Origin: Albitalea sp966211955 | GTDB taxonomy: Bacteria; Pseudomonadota; Gammaproteobacteria; Burkholderiales; Burkholderiaceae_C | DNA: 64,000 nucleotides | Direction: 5' to 3' | NCBI GenBank assembly: GCA_966211955.1 | Contig: CBIHOF010000026.1 | Span: 1 to 64,000 of the forward strand | Shown here: piece by piece, positions 15,777-24,528 of the stretch | Position numbering within the stretch: position 1 is the stretch's first letter | How the letters are laid out: the number at the start of each line of letters is the position of its first letter | The notes under the pieces: model-generated | What the model was told of the DNA's origin: nothing | The model's input: the letters and a program-made list of their open reading frames with translations, nothing else | Database searches by the model: none | Translations under genes and position numbers: made by a program

Positions 15777-17518
15777 AGTTTGGTTCCGATCGTGACCATG
15801 AGGGACCAGCCCGTGGGGGCACGCGCGACGTTCGATTTGCGCACCGCGCAGTCGAGGCCGAAGTAGGGCGACCAGGGGACCGGCGTGTCGCCTGCGACGC
15901 TGTGAAAGGAGACGCCGATCGATGTGGCCGTGATGCTGCGGTTCTCCACGGCCGAAGGCTGTGCCAGCGTGCCGCGTCCCGCCGCGGCGAAGACGCCGGC
16001 CTTCAGGGGCGCGGGCACGAGGGGGACAGCGATCTGGCGGCTGGCCTCGATGCGCAGCGCAGCGCCGGTGTCGACCGCGAAGGTGCCGACAGGAAACGCG
16101 AGGATGTCCGAGCCGCCCTCGAGCGACAACTGCTCCGATTTCATGAGCGGCTTGCCGCCAGACAACTGGCCGTGCCCAAGCAGCGCGAACTGGTACCGGT
16201 CATTCGGTGAGAGCGTCGCCTGGAAGGTGAAGTCCACCTTGCTGAAGCGGGGGCTCGCGCCGATGCGCGAGAGCGGTATGCCCGTGGACTGGACCTGCCC
16301 TTCGTCGCGGCCGCCCAGGCCACGCGACAGGAAGGCGGCTGCCTGGTATCCGCCGTTGTCGGTCACGCCACCAATCTCGGCGCCCAGCCGCAGCACCCGG
16401 TAGGCGTCGCGGTTGAGGACCGCGTCGAAGTCGATGGCGGTGATCGATTGCTGGACCCGCTCGAAGCTGGCCCTCAAGTCCAATCGGTTGCGGCGGTTCA
16501 GCTCCCACGGGTAGCTCAATCGGAATGCCTGCCGGCTGAACGCGCCGTCCGTCGCGGGCACGTCCTTCTCGGCGATCTGCTTGCTCTGCGAACCCGTGAA
16601 CTCGACGTTCGCCATCAGGCCGTCGATGTTTAGCGGCGCGGCGGCGCCTGCGATGAAGGTTCGCACCGGAAGGCCCCGGCCTTGCGATCGCAAGGACGCG
16701 ACGCCTGCCGCGTAGAGCTTTTCTCCGAACCCGAGCAGCTGGTTGGTGCTGACGGAGACATTCGCCTCCCAGGTGCCCAGCGAGGTGGGGAGCCGGTTGT
16801 CGACCTGGACAGAACCGGCGACACGTTCGTAGGTGCCCTCGACGATCAGGCGCACGCCGCCGCGCCGGGTGCCGGGTGCCAGCGCGCTGCGCAGGCGCAC
16901 GCCCGCCATGTTGCCGACCAGCATGAGTTGGCGTTCGATGGTGGTGCCCTGCAAGTGGCGCACGCCCACCACCGGCGCCAGGCGCTCGGCGATGGCATTG
17001 CGCAGGTGATCCGGCAGCCCCGTAGTCTCGACTGTCTCGATGAAGCCGTCGATCACCACCAGCCGCAAGGTGCCGCGGTTCACAAGGGTTTGGGGCGGCG
17101 TGATCACGCGAGCGAGCAGGAAGCCCGCTGCCTCGTGTGCCAACTGGTACTCGCTGACCGCGTGCTGCACTTCGAGCATCGTGACGCGCCGTCCCTTCAC
17201 CTGGGACCAGAGCGTGTCGAGTGCGCCGTGCAATTCCTCGAACGCGCCGTCCACGACGACGTTGTCCAGCGTCACTTCCAGGCTTCCCGGCGCGGAGGGG
17301 CGGGCGTCCGCGCCGCCTGGCACCGGCTTGACGGGCGGGGGCGTGATGTCGCCGAACACCTGCGGCGTCTTCGGCACGATGACGTTGGGGCCGACCGTCT
17401 GCGCGCTGGCGGGGGACAGCATGTTCCACAGAAGCAGCAGCACACCCATCGCAGACGACGAAGTCATGCCTGGACCGTGTCTTCGCGGCTGCCCTGGCGT
17501 CTTGGACTGTCGATTCAT
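15773..17518 (-). CDS. TPS system 1 outer-membrane transporter (TpsB, FhaC/ShlB family)
   Basis: A 581-residue Omp85-superfamily pore that exports the TpsA encoded immediately after it. The signal peptide ends at SPASAQ. A proline-rich linker and POTRA region follow (VTLDNVVVDGAFEELHG; GFLLARVITPPQTLVNRGTLRLVV), then a beta-barrel with VRLRSAL and ending in alternating residues to a terminal Leu. The start at 17518 (MNRQSKTPG) is preferred: a GGAACGGGAC stretch precedes it and the frame further upstream has no family similarity. A start at MTSSSAMGV, 17 residues later, would leave a shorter signal peptide and cannot be excluded. Its stop overlaps the TpsA start as ATGA. Promoters must lie in the divergent region up to 18055. 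Confidence 0.92.
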   Translation of the reverse strand: MNRQSKTPGQPRRHGPGMTSSSAMGVLLLLWNMLSPASAQTVGPNVIVPKTPQVFGDITPPPVKPVPGGADARPSAPGSLEVTLDNVVVDGAFEELHGALDTLWSQVKGRRVTMLEVQHAVSEYQLAHEAAGFLLARVITPPQTLVNRGTLRLVVIDGFIETVETTGLPDHLRNAIAERLAPVVGVRHLQGTTIERQLMLVGNMAGVRLRSALAPGTRRGGVRLIVEGTYERVAGSVQVDNRLPTSLGTWEANVSVSTNQLLGFGEKLYAAGVASLRSQGRGLPVRTFIAGAAAPLNIDGLMANVEFTGSQSKQIAEKDVPATDGAFSRQAFRLSYPWELNRRNRLDLRASFERVQQSITAIDFDAVLNRDAYRVLRLGAEIGGVTDNGGYQAAAFLSRGLGGRDEGQVQSTGIPLSRIGASPRFSKVDFTFQATLSPNDRYQFALLGHGQLSGGKPLMKSEQLSLEGGSDILAFPVGTFAVDTGAALRIEASRQIAVPLVPAPLKAGVFAAAGRGTLAQPSAVENRSITATSIGVSFHSVAGDTPVPWSPYFGLDCAVRKSNVARAPTGWSLMVTIGTKL

Positions 17519-18055
17519 GTCCCGTTCCGTTGGATTGCTTGAACTGCACTTGCCAGGGAACTGTGGGTCATTCCCTTCAGTGGTCCACACGGGGGGCAAT
17601 ACCTACGAAAAGGCGCGCAACGACGGTCCGCGTGAACGATTACCGGCTCAAGCCCCCCCGAAGCACGGGGTGCCGTCGACGCGTGCGGCAGTACTCAAGT
17701 GGTGGCGAGTCGGTGTGGGCGAGCACAAGGTGCGGCGGGCGTCTCTGTGCGACTTCGAGACTTTTGCCACGAACAGAAAGTGGTTCGACCGGCCCATGCA
17801 ATGTTTTTCAGAACTCGGCGGAATAAAGATGCCGGCCCCCGTGTTCTCGCTAGATTGCAATGAATCGTTACGCTAGCCGTCGAGAACTACTTGTGAAGCA
17901 AGACTATTCGTCGAATGGATATCTATGCTGTCCGAGCGCTGCGCGGTTCGCTGTGACTCGCCATATATTTGCCGCCGCAACGACATATTCCAGCCGGGAC
18001 GGCGGCAACGAGAGGAACCAGAACATGCCGCAAAGACGCAATGTGGGAGGAAGCA
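17519..18055. other. Divergent regulatory interval between tpsB1 and the anti-sigma gene
   Basis: No credible coding sequence was found in these 537 bp. The right half is AT-richer than its surroundings (17780-17990), as expected for promoters firing outward to tpsB1 and to the anti-sigma gene. A 9-bp perfect inverted repeat lies near the anti-sigma gene. No ECF-type -35/-10 pair with correct spacing could be assigned. Confidence 0.5.
17969..18008. promoter_or_regulatory. 9-bp inverted repeat, possible operator
   Basis: TTGCCGCCG (17969-17977) and CGGCGGCAA (18000-18008) are exact reverse complements with a 22-bp spacer, ending 47 bp before the anti-sigma start. The spacing of about three helical turns between arm centres fits a dimeric regulator or DNA loop. 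It could also form an RNA stem in the leader. Confidence 0.4.
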
Positions 18056-18859
18056 ATGAATATCGATGAAGTCGTGCTGCGCGCCTACGTCGACGGAGAG
18101 TTGCCTGCTGCGCAAGCCGCAATGGTGGAGAGCGCACTCGCCGGGAGCGAGGAACTGCGAGAGCAGGCGGCGGCGTTGCGAATGAGCCAGCTTCCGTACA
18201 AGGCCGCCTTCGCGGCACAGAAGCTGCCCGATGTCCCGACCGATCTCCAACGCCGCCTGCAGTCATGGATCGCCATGAGTCGCGAGTCGTCCGCGGAGGT
18301 CCCCTTGCGTCGTCGGCGCTGGCTCGCGGTTGGCGGGGCGCTGGCGGCGTCGTTCGCGGCCGGGCTCTGGGTGCCGGTTCCGTTTCGCCTCAATCCGGGC
18401 GAGTTTCCTGATGAGCCTTGGGTCCAGGCCGTGGCGCAATACCAGGCGCTGTATGTGCGAGAGACTGTGGACCGCGTGGCCGAGGATCCCGAGCGAACGC
18501 GCGCACTGCTCACCGCATTCGCCGAGCACGCGCGAACGCGGATTGCAGTGCCGGACCTGCGCCCGGCCGGGCTGGCTTTTCGCCGCGCGCAGCGCTTGGC
18601 GGTGGGAGACTCCCCGCTGATCCAGATGATGTACCTGCCGGCGGTGGGCAAGCCGATGTCCTTGTGGGTGCTGCACGTGGCGCGGGGTGACGCCGGTGTG
18701 ATCTCGCGCCGGGTCGACGGCGTTGGCGTGACCACATGGAGGCGCAACGGCCTCGCCTACGTCATGGTGGCGGACATGCCGATCGGCGACGCCAAAGTGC
18801 TTGGCGAGCGGCTCGCGAGCGGCGAGCTTCCCGTGCTCTACGAGACGAATGCGGGGTAG
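18056..18859 (+). CDS. Solitary membrane anti-sigma factor (COG5662/RsiW-like)
   Basis: A 267-residue protein. The N-terminal cytoplasmic region has the AYVDGELPAAQAAMVE helix pair typical of COG5662 anti-sigma factors, here without any zinc-binding Cys. A membrane span (RRWLAVGGALAASFAAGLWV, about 84-103) and a roughly 160-residue periplasmic domain follow. The start at 18056 is set by an excellent GGGAGGAAG ribosome site; earlier in-frame codons lack one. Such genes normally follow their ECF sigma gene, but none lies beside it. The sigma at 50717 is of the type usually paired with this family and has no anti-sigma next to it. Its divergence from tpsB1 suggests it may control adhesin expression. 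That is inference. Confidence 0.8.
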   Translation: MNIDEVVLRAYVDGELPAAQAAMVESALAGSEELREQAAALRMSQLPYKAAFAAQKLPDVPTDLQRRLQSWIAMSRESSAEVPLRRRRWLAVGGALAASFAAGLWVPVPFRLNPGEFPDEPWVQAVAQYQALYVRETVDRVAEDPERTRALLTAFAEHARTRIAVPDLRPAGLAFRRAQRLAVGDSPLIQMMYLPAVGKPMSLWVLHVARGDAGVISRRVDGVGVTTWRRNGLAYVMVADMPIGDAKVLGERLASGELPVLYETNAG

Positions 18860-18895
18860 CTCAAAGCAGCGCGTGGGGTTCGCGGCGACACGGGC

Positions 18896-20089
18896 TCAGC
18901 GAACGGGCGCGGAGACGGCTCTTTCGTCGTCGTAGCTCCTCGTCGGCCGCACACTGGCAGCGGCCTCCGGCGGCTTGCAGGCGACCCTGTTGCGACCGCT
19001 CAACTTGGCGCGCAGCAGAGCGCTTTCGGCCCGCGAGAAAGCGTCGTGGAATTGTTCATGGGGCAGCAGTTCCGACACACCCACGGACACGGTCCCTTGC
19101 GGCACGGTTGTGCTGCACGCCTCGGCCGAGGCGGTCTCGACTGCTCGACGGATTCGTTCAGCGACGGCTGTCGCCTGCTGGCATGGCGTCTCGGGCATCA
19201 GGACCGCGAACTCATCTCCATCCCAGCGGCAGACGACGTCCTCGAGCCGGCAGTTGGTGCGCAATGCGTGGCCCACCTCTCCCAGAAGGCGGTCGCCGCC
19301 TCCTCGACCGAAGCTCGCATTTGCCTGCTTCATCCCGTCGACGCCCACGATGATGATCGACAAGGGGTTTGAAGTCCTTCGCTGGCGGCCAGTTTCATGG
19401 TCGGCCATGACCATGAAATGACGCGGATTGGCCAACCCGGTCAGCGGATCCTGGGTTGCGGTGAACCGCAGGGCCTCTTCTGCGTGTCGCAGCTGGCTGC
19501 GATAGCGCATCGATGCGAACGCGAAGATCGTGAAGACGATCGCGATGTTGATCCACCGCACCGCAGCCAGCACGGGCTCCTCGATCGGATTGGTCGGCCC
19601 GATCAAGTAGGAGCTGACGTCCAGCCCCAGGTAGCAGATGAAGACCAGCGGTAGCAGCACTGCGCAATAGCGCTTCTCGCCACCGACAGCGATGGCGGGC
19701 ACGAACAGCAGCAGGTAGTAGTGAAAGCCGCTCTCCCAGCCCAGCAGCAGCGTGCCGGCCGCCGCGTGCAGGACGACCTCGATCCAGATCAGCGTGATGG
19801 CCAGCATGTTGATGCGCCGCCGGATCAGCACGTAGGCGGTGGCGTAGAGGAAGACGCTCGAGATGTTCGGCCACGCCAGCTCTGGCACGCCAATGCCGAG
19901 AAAGAGGGCGAAGTAGAGGATGTCGACGCTGCCTGCAATGACCACCACCTTGCGCAAGGTAGGCCAGAAAGCCATGCCCGCCGCGCTGCGCGAGTGGTGA
20001 ACAGGCAGGGTGTCCTGCAACGGCGCCCGTCCGGGCCGCTGCCCCTTCATGTCGGGCGGCGTCCTCGGGTTCAATGGCAGGGCGCTCAT
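18896..20089 (-). CDS. Membrane GGDEF protein with altered active-site motif
   Basis: A 397-residue protein with about six N-terminal membrane segments (residues about 40-190) and a C-terminal GGDEF domain (about 225-370). The signature reads WDGDEF, so the first Gly of GGDEF is Asp. The upstream metal/substrate region reads GVDGMKQANASFGRGGGD in place of the usual DIDxFKxxND, so the first metal-binding Asp and the Asp after the substrate-contact Asn are missing. Diguanylate cyclase activity is therefore doubtful; GTP binding or a purely regulatory role is possible. The start at 20089 (MSALPLNPR) is supported by GGAG nine bases upstream. It is convergent with the anti-sigma gene. Confidence 0.85.
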   Translation of the reverse strand: MSALPLNPRTPPDMKGQRPGRAPLQDTLPVHHSRSAAGMAFWPTLRKVVVIAGSVDILYFALFLGIGVPELAWPNISSVFLYATAYVLIRRRINMLAITLIWIEVVLHAAAGTLLLGWESGFHYYLLLFVPAIAVGGEKRYCAVLLPLVFICYLGLDVSSYLIGPTNPIEEPVLAAVRWINIAIVFTIFAFASMRYRSQLRHAEEALRFTATQDPLTGLANPRHFMVMADHETGRQRRTSNPLSIIIVGVDGMKQANASFGRGGGDRLLGEVGHALRTNCRLEDVVCRWDGDEFAVLMPETPCQQATAVAERIRRAVETASAEACSTTVPQGTVSVGVSELLPHEQFHDAFSRAESALLRAKLSGRNRVACKPPEAAASVRPTRSYDDERAVSAPVR

Positions 20090-20734
20090 TGGACGCAACT
20101 CCGGTGGCGGGCAGGGCGGACGGTCGTGTCGGAAGGTCGTCTGGTGCAGTGCTTCATTGAGGGTGTCCGCTCGTGTCCTGGCACCTCGGTGCGCGCCTTC
20201 CGGCTGGCGCAAGCTCGCGTCACGCCATGCCTGCGGCCTGTGGTGACAGGGCGCGAATTTAGTTCGCACCGCGCAGGCATGTCGATGTGGACCTTACGTA
20301 TGTCCGAATGGCACGACGGGCCTGGCCTGGCGTTTGCGCATGCGGGCCGCCTGTGCTGACGCCAGGTCCTTGACCGGCGGCATCGCCGCCGTGAGTGGCC
20401 ACTACGAGCCGCCGCCCCGGGGCGTCCGCGCAAAGCCGACCGACACGACTTGACCCGTCAGCCAAAAGGGTCAATGCCGCGCTCGGTGCCCGTGGGCCAT
20501 CCGACTTGGTCTTGATCCTCTCACAACCCGTCGATTTATGACGCATTTCTAACGAATGTGGAATGAAGTCGTCATAAATGATTCAGCCATCGCCTACTCT
20601 AGTCGATACAAGGATCGCAGCTCACCCGCAGGGGAATGTCGGCATGTGCAAGTTCATTGCCGACAAGGGTGGGGTTTTGGCGATGCGAATCCTTCTGTGG
20701 TCGTCTCACTCCCGCATCCGAAAAGGGACTCATC
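20090..20734. other. Intergenic interval upstream of the chemoreceptor pair
   Basis: No coding sequence could be supported in these 645 bp, which separate a minus-strand GGDEF gene from a plus-strand chemoreceptor gene. The stretch 20520-20610 is clearly AT-richer than its flanks and holds an inverted repeat. A GCCGACAA at 20659 resembles a sigma-28 -10 element, but no TAAA-type -35 element lies at the right distance. Confidence 0.5.
20535..20578. promoter_or_regulatory. TTTATGAC...GTCATAAA inverted repeat
   Basis: Exact 8-bp arms at 20535-20542 and 20571-20578 with a 28-bp spacer sit in the AT-rich part of the leader, 157 bp before the first chemoreceptor start. Candidate operator; the regulator is unknown. 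Confidence 0.35.
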
Positions 20735-22480
20735 ATGAAACTCGGTATCAAACTCCCCTTCACGTTTGCCGCGGGGCTCGTGTTTATGCTCGCGGCGGCG
20801 CTGTATGGCATCTACAGCCTGAACCAATCGCTGAACAACTATGGGACGGTGGTTCAGTCCAACAACGACTGCGAACGCGCGGTGGTCCAGATGCTGGTGG
20901 CGTTCAAGACGCAAGTGCAGGAATGGAAGGACACCTTGCTGCGCGGCAAGGACCCGCAGAAGCTGGAAAAGCACTGGACTGCCTTCGCGAAGCAGGAACG
21001 CGATGTGAACGCCAAGGCCCAAGCGCTGCTGGCAATGCTGCCCGAAGGCGAGAGCAAGGCCCTGGTCGACCAATTTGCGGTGGCCCACGCGAAGATGGGT
21101 GAGGGCTATCGCAAGGGCTTCGAGGCCTTCAAGGCCGCCGGATTCGATCCGACGGTGGGCGACGCAGCAGTGGCAGGCGTGGACCGCGAACCGGCCCGCT
21201 TGCTCGCCGAAGCCGGCAAGATGATCGCGGCCAGGAGTGCGGCCGTCTCTGAACAAGCGGCGGTCGACGGGAAGCGCGCCACCAGCATCAGCTTGGGCCT
21301 GATGCTGCTCACGTGCATGGCCGGCATTGCCGCAGGTGTCCTGCTCAGCAAGAACATCCTCAAGCAACTTGGTGGCGAGCCGCGAGCAGCGGCGGAGCTC
21401 GCGAGCTTGGTGGCGCAAGGCGACCTCAGCGTTCGACTCGACGTGAAACAGGGGGACACGACGAGCATGATGGCGCGACTTGCGCAAATGCGGACCAGCC
21501 TGGCAGAGGTGGTGTTCCACGTGCGCCAGAACTCGGAGAGCGTGGCGACAGCCAGCGCCCAGATCGCACAGGGCAACCAGGATTTGAGCCAGCGCACCGA
21601 GGAGCAGGCTTCGGCCCTCGAAGAAACAGCCGCCTCGATGGAAGAACTCAGCGCGACGGTCAAGCTGAACGCGGACAACGCGAAGCAGGCCAACCAATTG
21701 GCGCTGAGCGCTTCCGCCGTCGCGATCAAGGGCGGCGAGGTCGTGGGCCAGGTGGTGGACACCATGAAGGGCATCAACGAAGCCTCGAAGAAGATCGCCG
21801 ACATCATCACGGTGATCGACAGCATCTCGTTCCAGACCAATATCCTGGCGCTCAATGCAGCAGTGGAAGCAGCACGCGCCGGTGAGCAAGGCCGTGGCTT
21901 CGCAGTGGTGGCCGGTGAGGTGCGCAATCTCGCCGGCCGCTCGGCACAGGCGGCCAAGGAGATCAAGAGCCTGATCAGCGCAAGCGTCGAGCGCGTGGCG
22001 CTGGGCACGACGCTGGTCGATCAGGCCGGCGCGACGATGACCGAAGTCGTGGGCTCGATCAAGCGGGTGACGGACATCGTGGGCGAGATCAGCGCTGCCA
22101 GCAACGAGCAGAGCGCTGGCGTGGCGCAGGTCGGCGAGGCGGTGAGCCAGATGGACCAGACCACGCAGAAGAACGCCGCGCTGGTCGAGGAAAGTGCCGC
22201 TGCAGCCGAGAGCCTGAAGCAGCAAGCGCGGCAGCTGGTGCAGGCGGTGGCGGTGTTCAAGCTGGTCGACGACAACCGGACGCCTGTCGTCATGCCGGCG
22301 CCGGTTGCCACCGCTGCACACGCCGAAAACGTCACGCCGCGCCGCGGACCCAACCGCGCCAGGAACGTGACCCGATCCAGGATCGGCGCCAAGGCCGAGA
22401 GCAAGCCCGAGGTCCCGACGGTGACCCCTGCACTCACCCTGTGCACGACCGGCGCCGACCACGATTGGACGACTTTCTGA
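20735..22480 (+). CDS. Methyl-accepting chemotaxis protein (first of pair)
   Basis: A 581-residue transmembrane chemoreceptor. An N-terminal span (about 8-28) is followed by a periplasmic helical bundle of about 150 residues, a second span (about 193-213), a HAMP-like stretch (RAAAELASLVAQGDLSVRL) and a long cytoplasmic signalling coil. The signalling tip is conserved: SFQTNILALNAAVEAARAGE and FAVVAGEVRNLAGRSAQAA. The tail ends in a basic Pro-rich region without the CheR-docking pentapeptide. The ATG at 20735 follows AAAAGGGA; the longer upstream reading has no family similarity. A second receptor gene follows after 114 bp. The ligand cannot be read from the sequence. Confidence 0.95.
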   Translation: MKLGIKLPFTFAAGLVFMLAAALYGIYSLNQSLNNYGTVVQSNNDCERAVVQMLVAFKTQVQEWKDTLLRGKDPQKLEKHWTAFAKQERDVNAKAQALLAMLPEGESKALVDQFAVAHAKMGEGYRKGFEAFKAAGFDPTVGDAAVAGVDREPARLLAEAGKMIAARSAAVSEQAAVDGKRATSISLGLMLLTCMAGIAAGVLLSKNILKQLGGEPRAAAELASLVAQGDLSVRLDVKQGDTTSMMARLAQMRTSLAEVVFHVRQNSESVATASAQIAQGNQDLSQRTEEQASALEETAASMEELSATVKLNADNAKQANQLALSASAVAIKGGEVVGQVVDTMKGINEASKKIADIITVIDSISFQTNILALNAAVEAARAGEQGRGFAVVAGEVRNLAGRSAQAAKEIKSLISASVERVALGTTLVDQAGATMTEVVGSIKRVTDIVGEISAASNEQSAGVAQVGEAVSQMDQTTQKNAALVEESAAAAESLKQQARQLVQAVAVFKLVDDNRTPVVMPAPVATAAHAENVTPRRGPNRARNVTRSRIGAKAESKPEVPTVTPALTLCTTGADHDWTTF

Positions 22481-22594
22481 GGTGATGGGCTCGCCGGCAG
22501 GCGGCGCACCCAATCTGCGAAACCACGGTACTTCACCCGCAGCCAGAACCGGACCGAAGTCCTCGCTGCGGAACCTTGAACACGGGAACACTCC

Positions 22595-24142
22595 ATGAAC
22601 CTTCTCTGCAAATTTGGCATCGGCCCACGTCTGGGCGCTGCATTTGCCGTCATCCTGGCATTGCTGGGCATCGTCGCCGTTGCCGGCCTGCGCGGCGTAT
22701 CCGAGGTCAACGACGACCTTCGCGACATGTATGAGCAACGCGCCAAGCCCATAGAGCAGCTTGGCGAGATCAACAAGCTGATGCTGCGCAACCGCATCCT
22801 GGTCATGGACATGATGTCCTTCCCGAGTGAGGCGAACATCGCCAAGCGCGACACGGAGTTGCGCGCCAACCTGGAGCGGGCTGGCACGGTCTGGGAGACC
22901 TTCAGCAAAGCCAAGATGGACGATGAAATCACGAGTAGTGCGCAGGCCTTCGCCAGTCTTCGCGCCGACTACGTGGGCAAAGGACTGCTCCCCATACGCG
23001 ACGCCATGCGGGCAGCCAAGCCGCAGGTGGCCTCCCACACGTATGAGAACGTGCTGTCGCCGGCCGCTGCCAAGGTGGCTGATGCACTGGCCAAGCTGGT
23101 GGCGCAGGAGATCGAAGCGGGTCGGCGCGAGTTCGCAGACGCGCAGTCGCAAGCGAGGGCCTTGTTCTGGACGGTGGTCGCCATCGCTGCATCAGCATTG
23201 ATGCTTGGCGCGCTCATGGCCTGGGTCATCACGCGCAGCATCACTGCCCCGCTGGCAGAAGCGGTCCGAATCACCGAAACCGTGGCCCGAGGCGACCTCA
23301 CCAGCCGCATTGGCCAGACGTCCCGCGATGAAACCGGGCGATTGCTTGCCGCCTTGCAGCACATGATCAACAGCCTCGTGACGGTGGTCGGCGCCGTACG
23401 TGCCAGCTCCGACTCCATCGCAACCGGCAGCGCACAGATCGCCACCGGCAACACCGACCTGAGCCAGCGGACGGAAGAACAGGCGTCGAACCTTCAGCAG
23501 ACGGCCGCTTCGATGGAGCAGTTGACCGGCACAGTGACCAGCACCGCGGATACCGCCCGCGAAGCTGCCGCCCTTGCCCGTTCAGCCAGCAATGCAGCCG
23601 ACAAGGGAGGCGTGGCCGTGGGCAGGGTGGTGTCCACGATGGATGAGATCAGTACGAGCTCCAGGAAGATCGCCGACATCATTGGCGTCATCGATGGCAT
23701 TGCGTTCCAGACCAACATCCTTGCCCTCAACGCGGCGGTGGAAGCGGCGAGGGCTGGCGAGCAAGGCCGGGGGTTCGCAGTGGTCGCGAGCGAAGTGCGC
23801 AACCTGGCCCAGCGCAGTGCCGGTGCCGCGAAAGAGATTAAGGAGCTGATCGGCGCAAGCGTCGAGCGCGTCGAGGCGGGTGCCCAGCTTGTGGGAGATG
23901 CGGGCACGACGATGAAGGACATCGTCGCCCAGGTGCAGCGTGTTGCCGGCCTCATCAACGAGATCAGTTCAGCCACTGTCGAGCAGACGTCGGGCATCGG
24001 CCAAGTCAGCAGCGCTGTGAGCCAACTGGATCAAGTCACCCAGCAAAACGCAGCGCTGGTCGAGGAATCAGCGGCAGCTGCCGAAAGCCTCAACCAACAG
24101 GCAGTGAAACTGGTGGAGGCTGTGCAGACATTCAAGATCTGA
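22595..24142 (+). CDS. Methyl-accepting chemotaxis protein (second of pair, Tar-type)
   Basis: A 515-residue chemoreceptor with span 1 (about 12-32), a four-helix-bundle (4HB_MCP) sensor domain with the characteristic EQRAKPIEQLGEINKLMLRN helix, span 2 (about 190-210), HAMP (RSITAPLAEAVRITETVARG) and a full signalling domain with IAFQTNILALNAAVEAARAG and SEVRNLAQRSAGAAKEIKEL. It ends VEAVQTFKI, with no CheR-docking tail. It differs from the upstream receptor mainly in the sensor domain. The pair probably feeds a chemotaxis array encoded elsewhere. Confidence 0.95.
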   Translation: MNLLCKFGIGPRLGAAFAVILALLGIVAVAGLRGVSEVNDDLRDMYEQRAKPIEQLGEINKLMLRNRILVMDMMSFPSEANIAKRDTELRANLERAGTVWETFSKAKMDDEITSSAQAFASLRADYVGKGLLPIRDAMRAAKPQVASHTYENVLSPAAAKVADALAKLVAQEIEAGRREFADAQSQARALFWTVVAIAASALMLGALMAWVITRSITAPLAEAVRITETVARGDLTSRIGQTSRDETGRLLAALQHMINSLVTVVGAVRASSDSIATGSAQIATGNTDLSQRTEEQASNLQQTAASMEQLTGTVTSTADTAREAAALARSASNAADKGGVAVGRVVSTMDEISTSSRKIADIIGVIDGIAFQTNILALNAAVEAARAGEQGRGFAVVASEVRNLAQRSAGAAKEIKELIGASVERVEAGAQLVGDAGTTMKDIVAQVQRVAGLINEISSATVEQTSGIGQVSSAVSQLDQVTQQNAALVEESAAAAESLNQQAVKLVEAVQTFKI

Positions 24143-24528
24143 CATCGATCGCCTCCGCACCTTGCGCGCCTGCGACAGTTGAGGGAAACCATATCCGGCT
24201 CAGGCGCGCCGAGGACTAGACTTGCCCCTGTAGGTCTTAGCGGCCCGTCGTCAGCCCGTCAGGGCAGTCACGATCGTGGAAGCAAGGGGCAGTCCGTTTT
24301 GAGCGCCGGTGTTGGCGCTGGTGACCGCGACACGCGGCTCATCGATCGGCAATGGGGCCGATTCAAGCGCTGCTGCGATGTCAGAACCAGGGCGCCGGAG
24401 CTGTGGCCCACCCACCAGGGAGGGGCCCTGCGTCCGGCTGCGGATAGTCGTGAAGTGCCTGGTTCGAACGGCCGGCGGCAAGCCGCGCTCGCGCCTGCGA
24501 ATTCGCGCATTGATCTGGAGGATCGACC
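24143..24528. other. Intergenic interval before the PhnD-like pair
   Basis: Nothing codes convincingly in these 386 bp; open frames on both strands have no recognisable motif and poor codon use. The interval ends in a strong ribosome site (TGGAGGATCGACC) for the first binding-protein gene and should contain its promoter. Confidence 0.45.

Noticed and set aside
17780..17880. ECF-type promoter using GGAATAAA at 17820 and CGTTA at 17866
   Set aside because: The spacing of 38 bp is more than double the 15-17 bp required.
20640..20670. Sigma-28 promoter for the first chemoreceptor (GCCGACAA)
   Set aside because: No TAAA-like -35 element occurs 15 bp upstream, so only half of the consensus is met.
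20654..23152. 832-codon minus-strand open frame opposite the two chemoreceptor genes
   Set aside because: Antisense shadow of conserved chemoreceptor sequence; it has no domain motif and no ribosome site.
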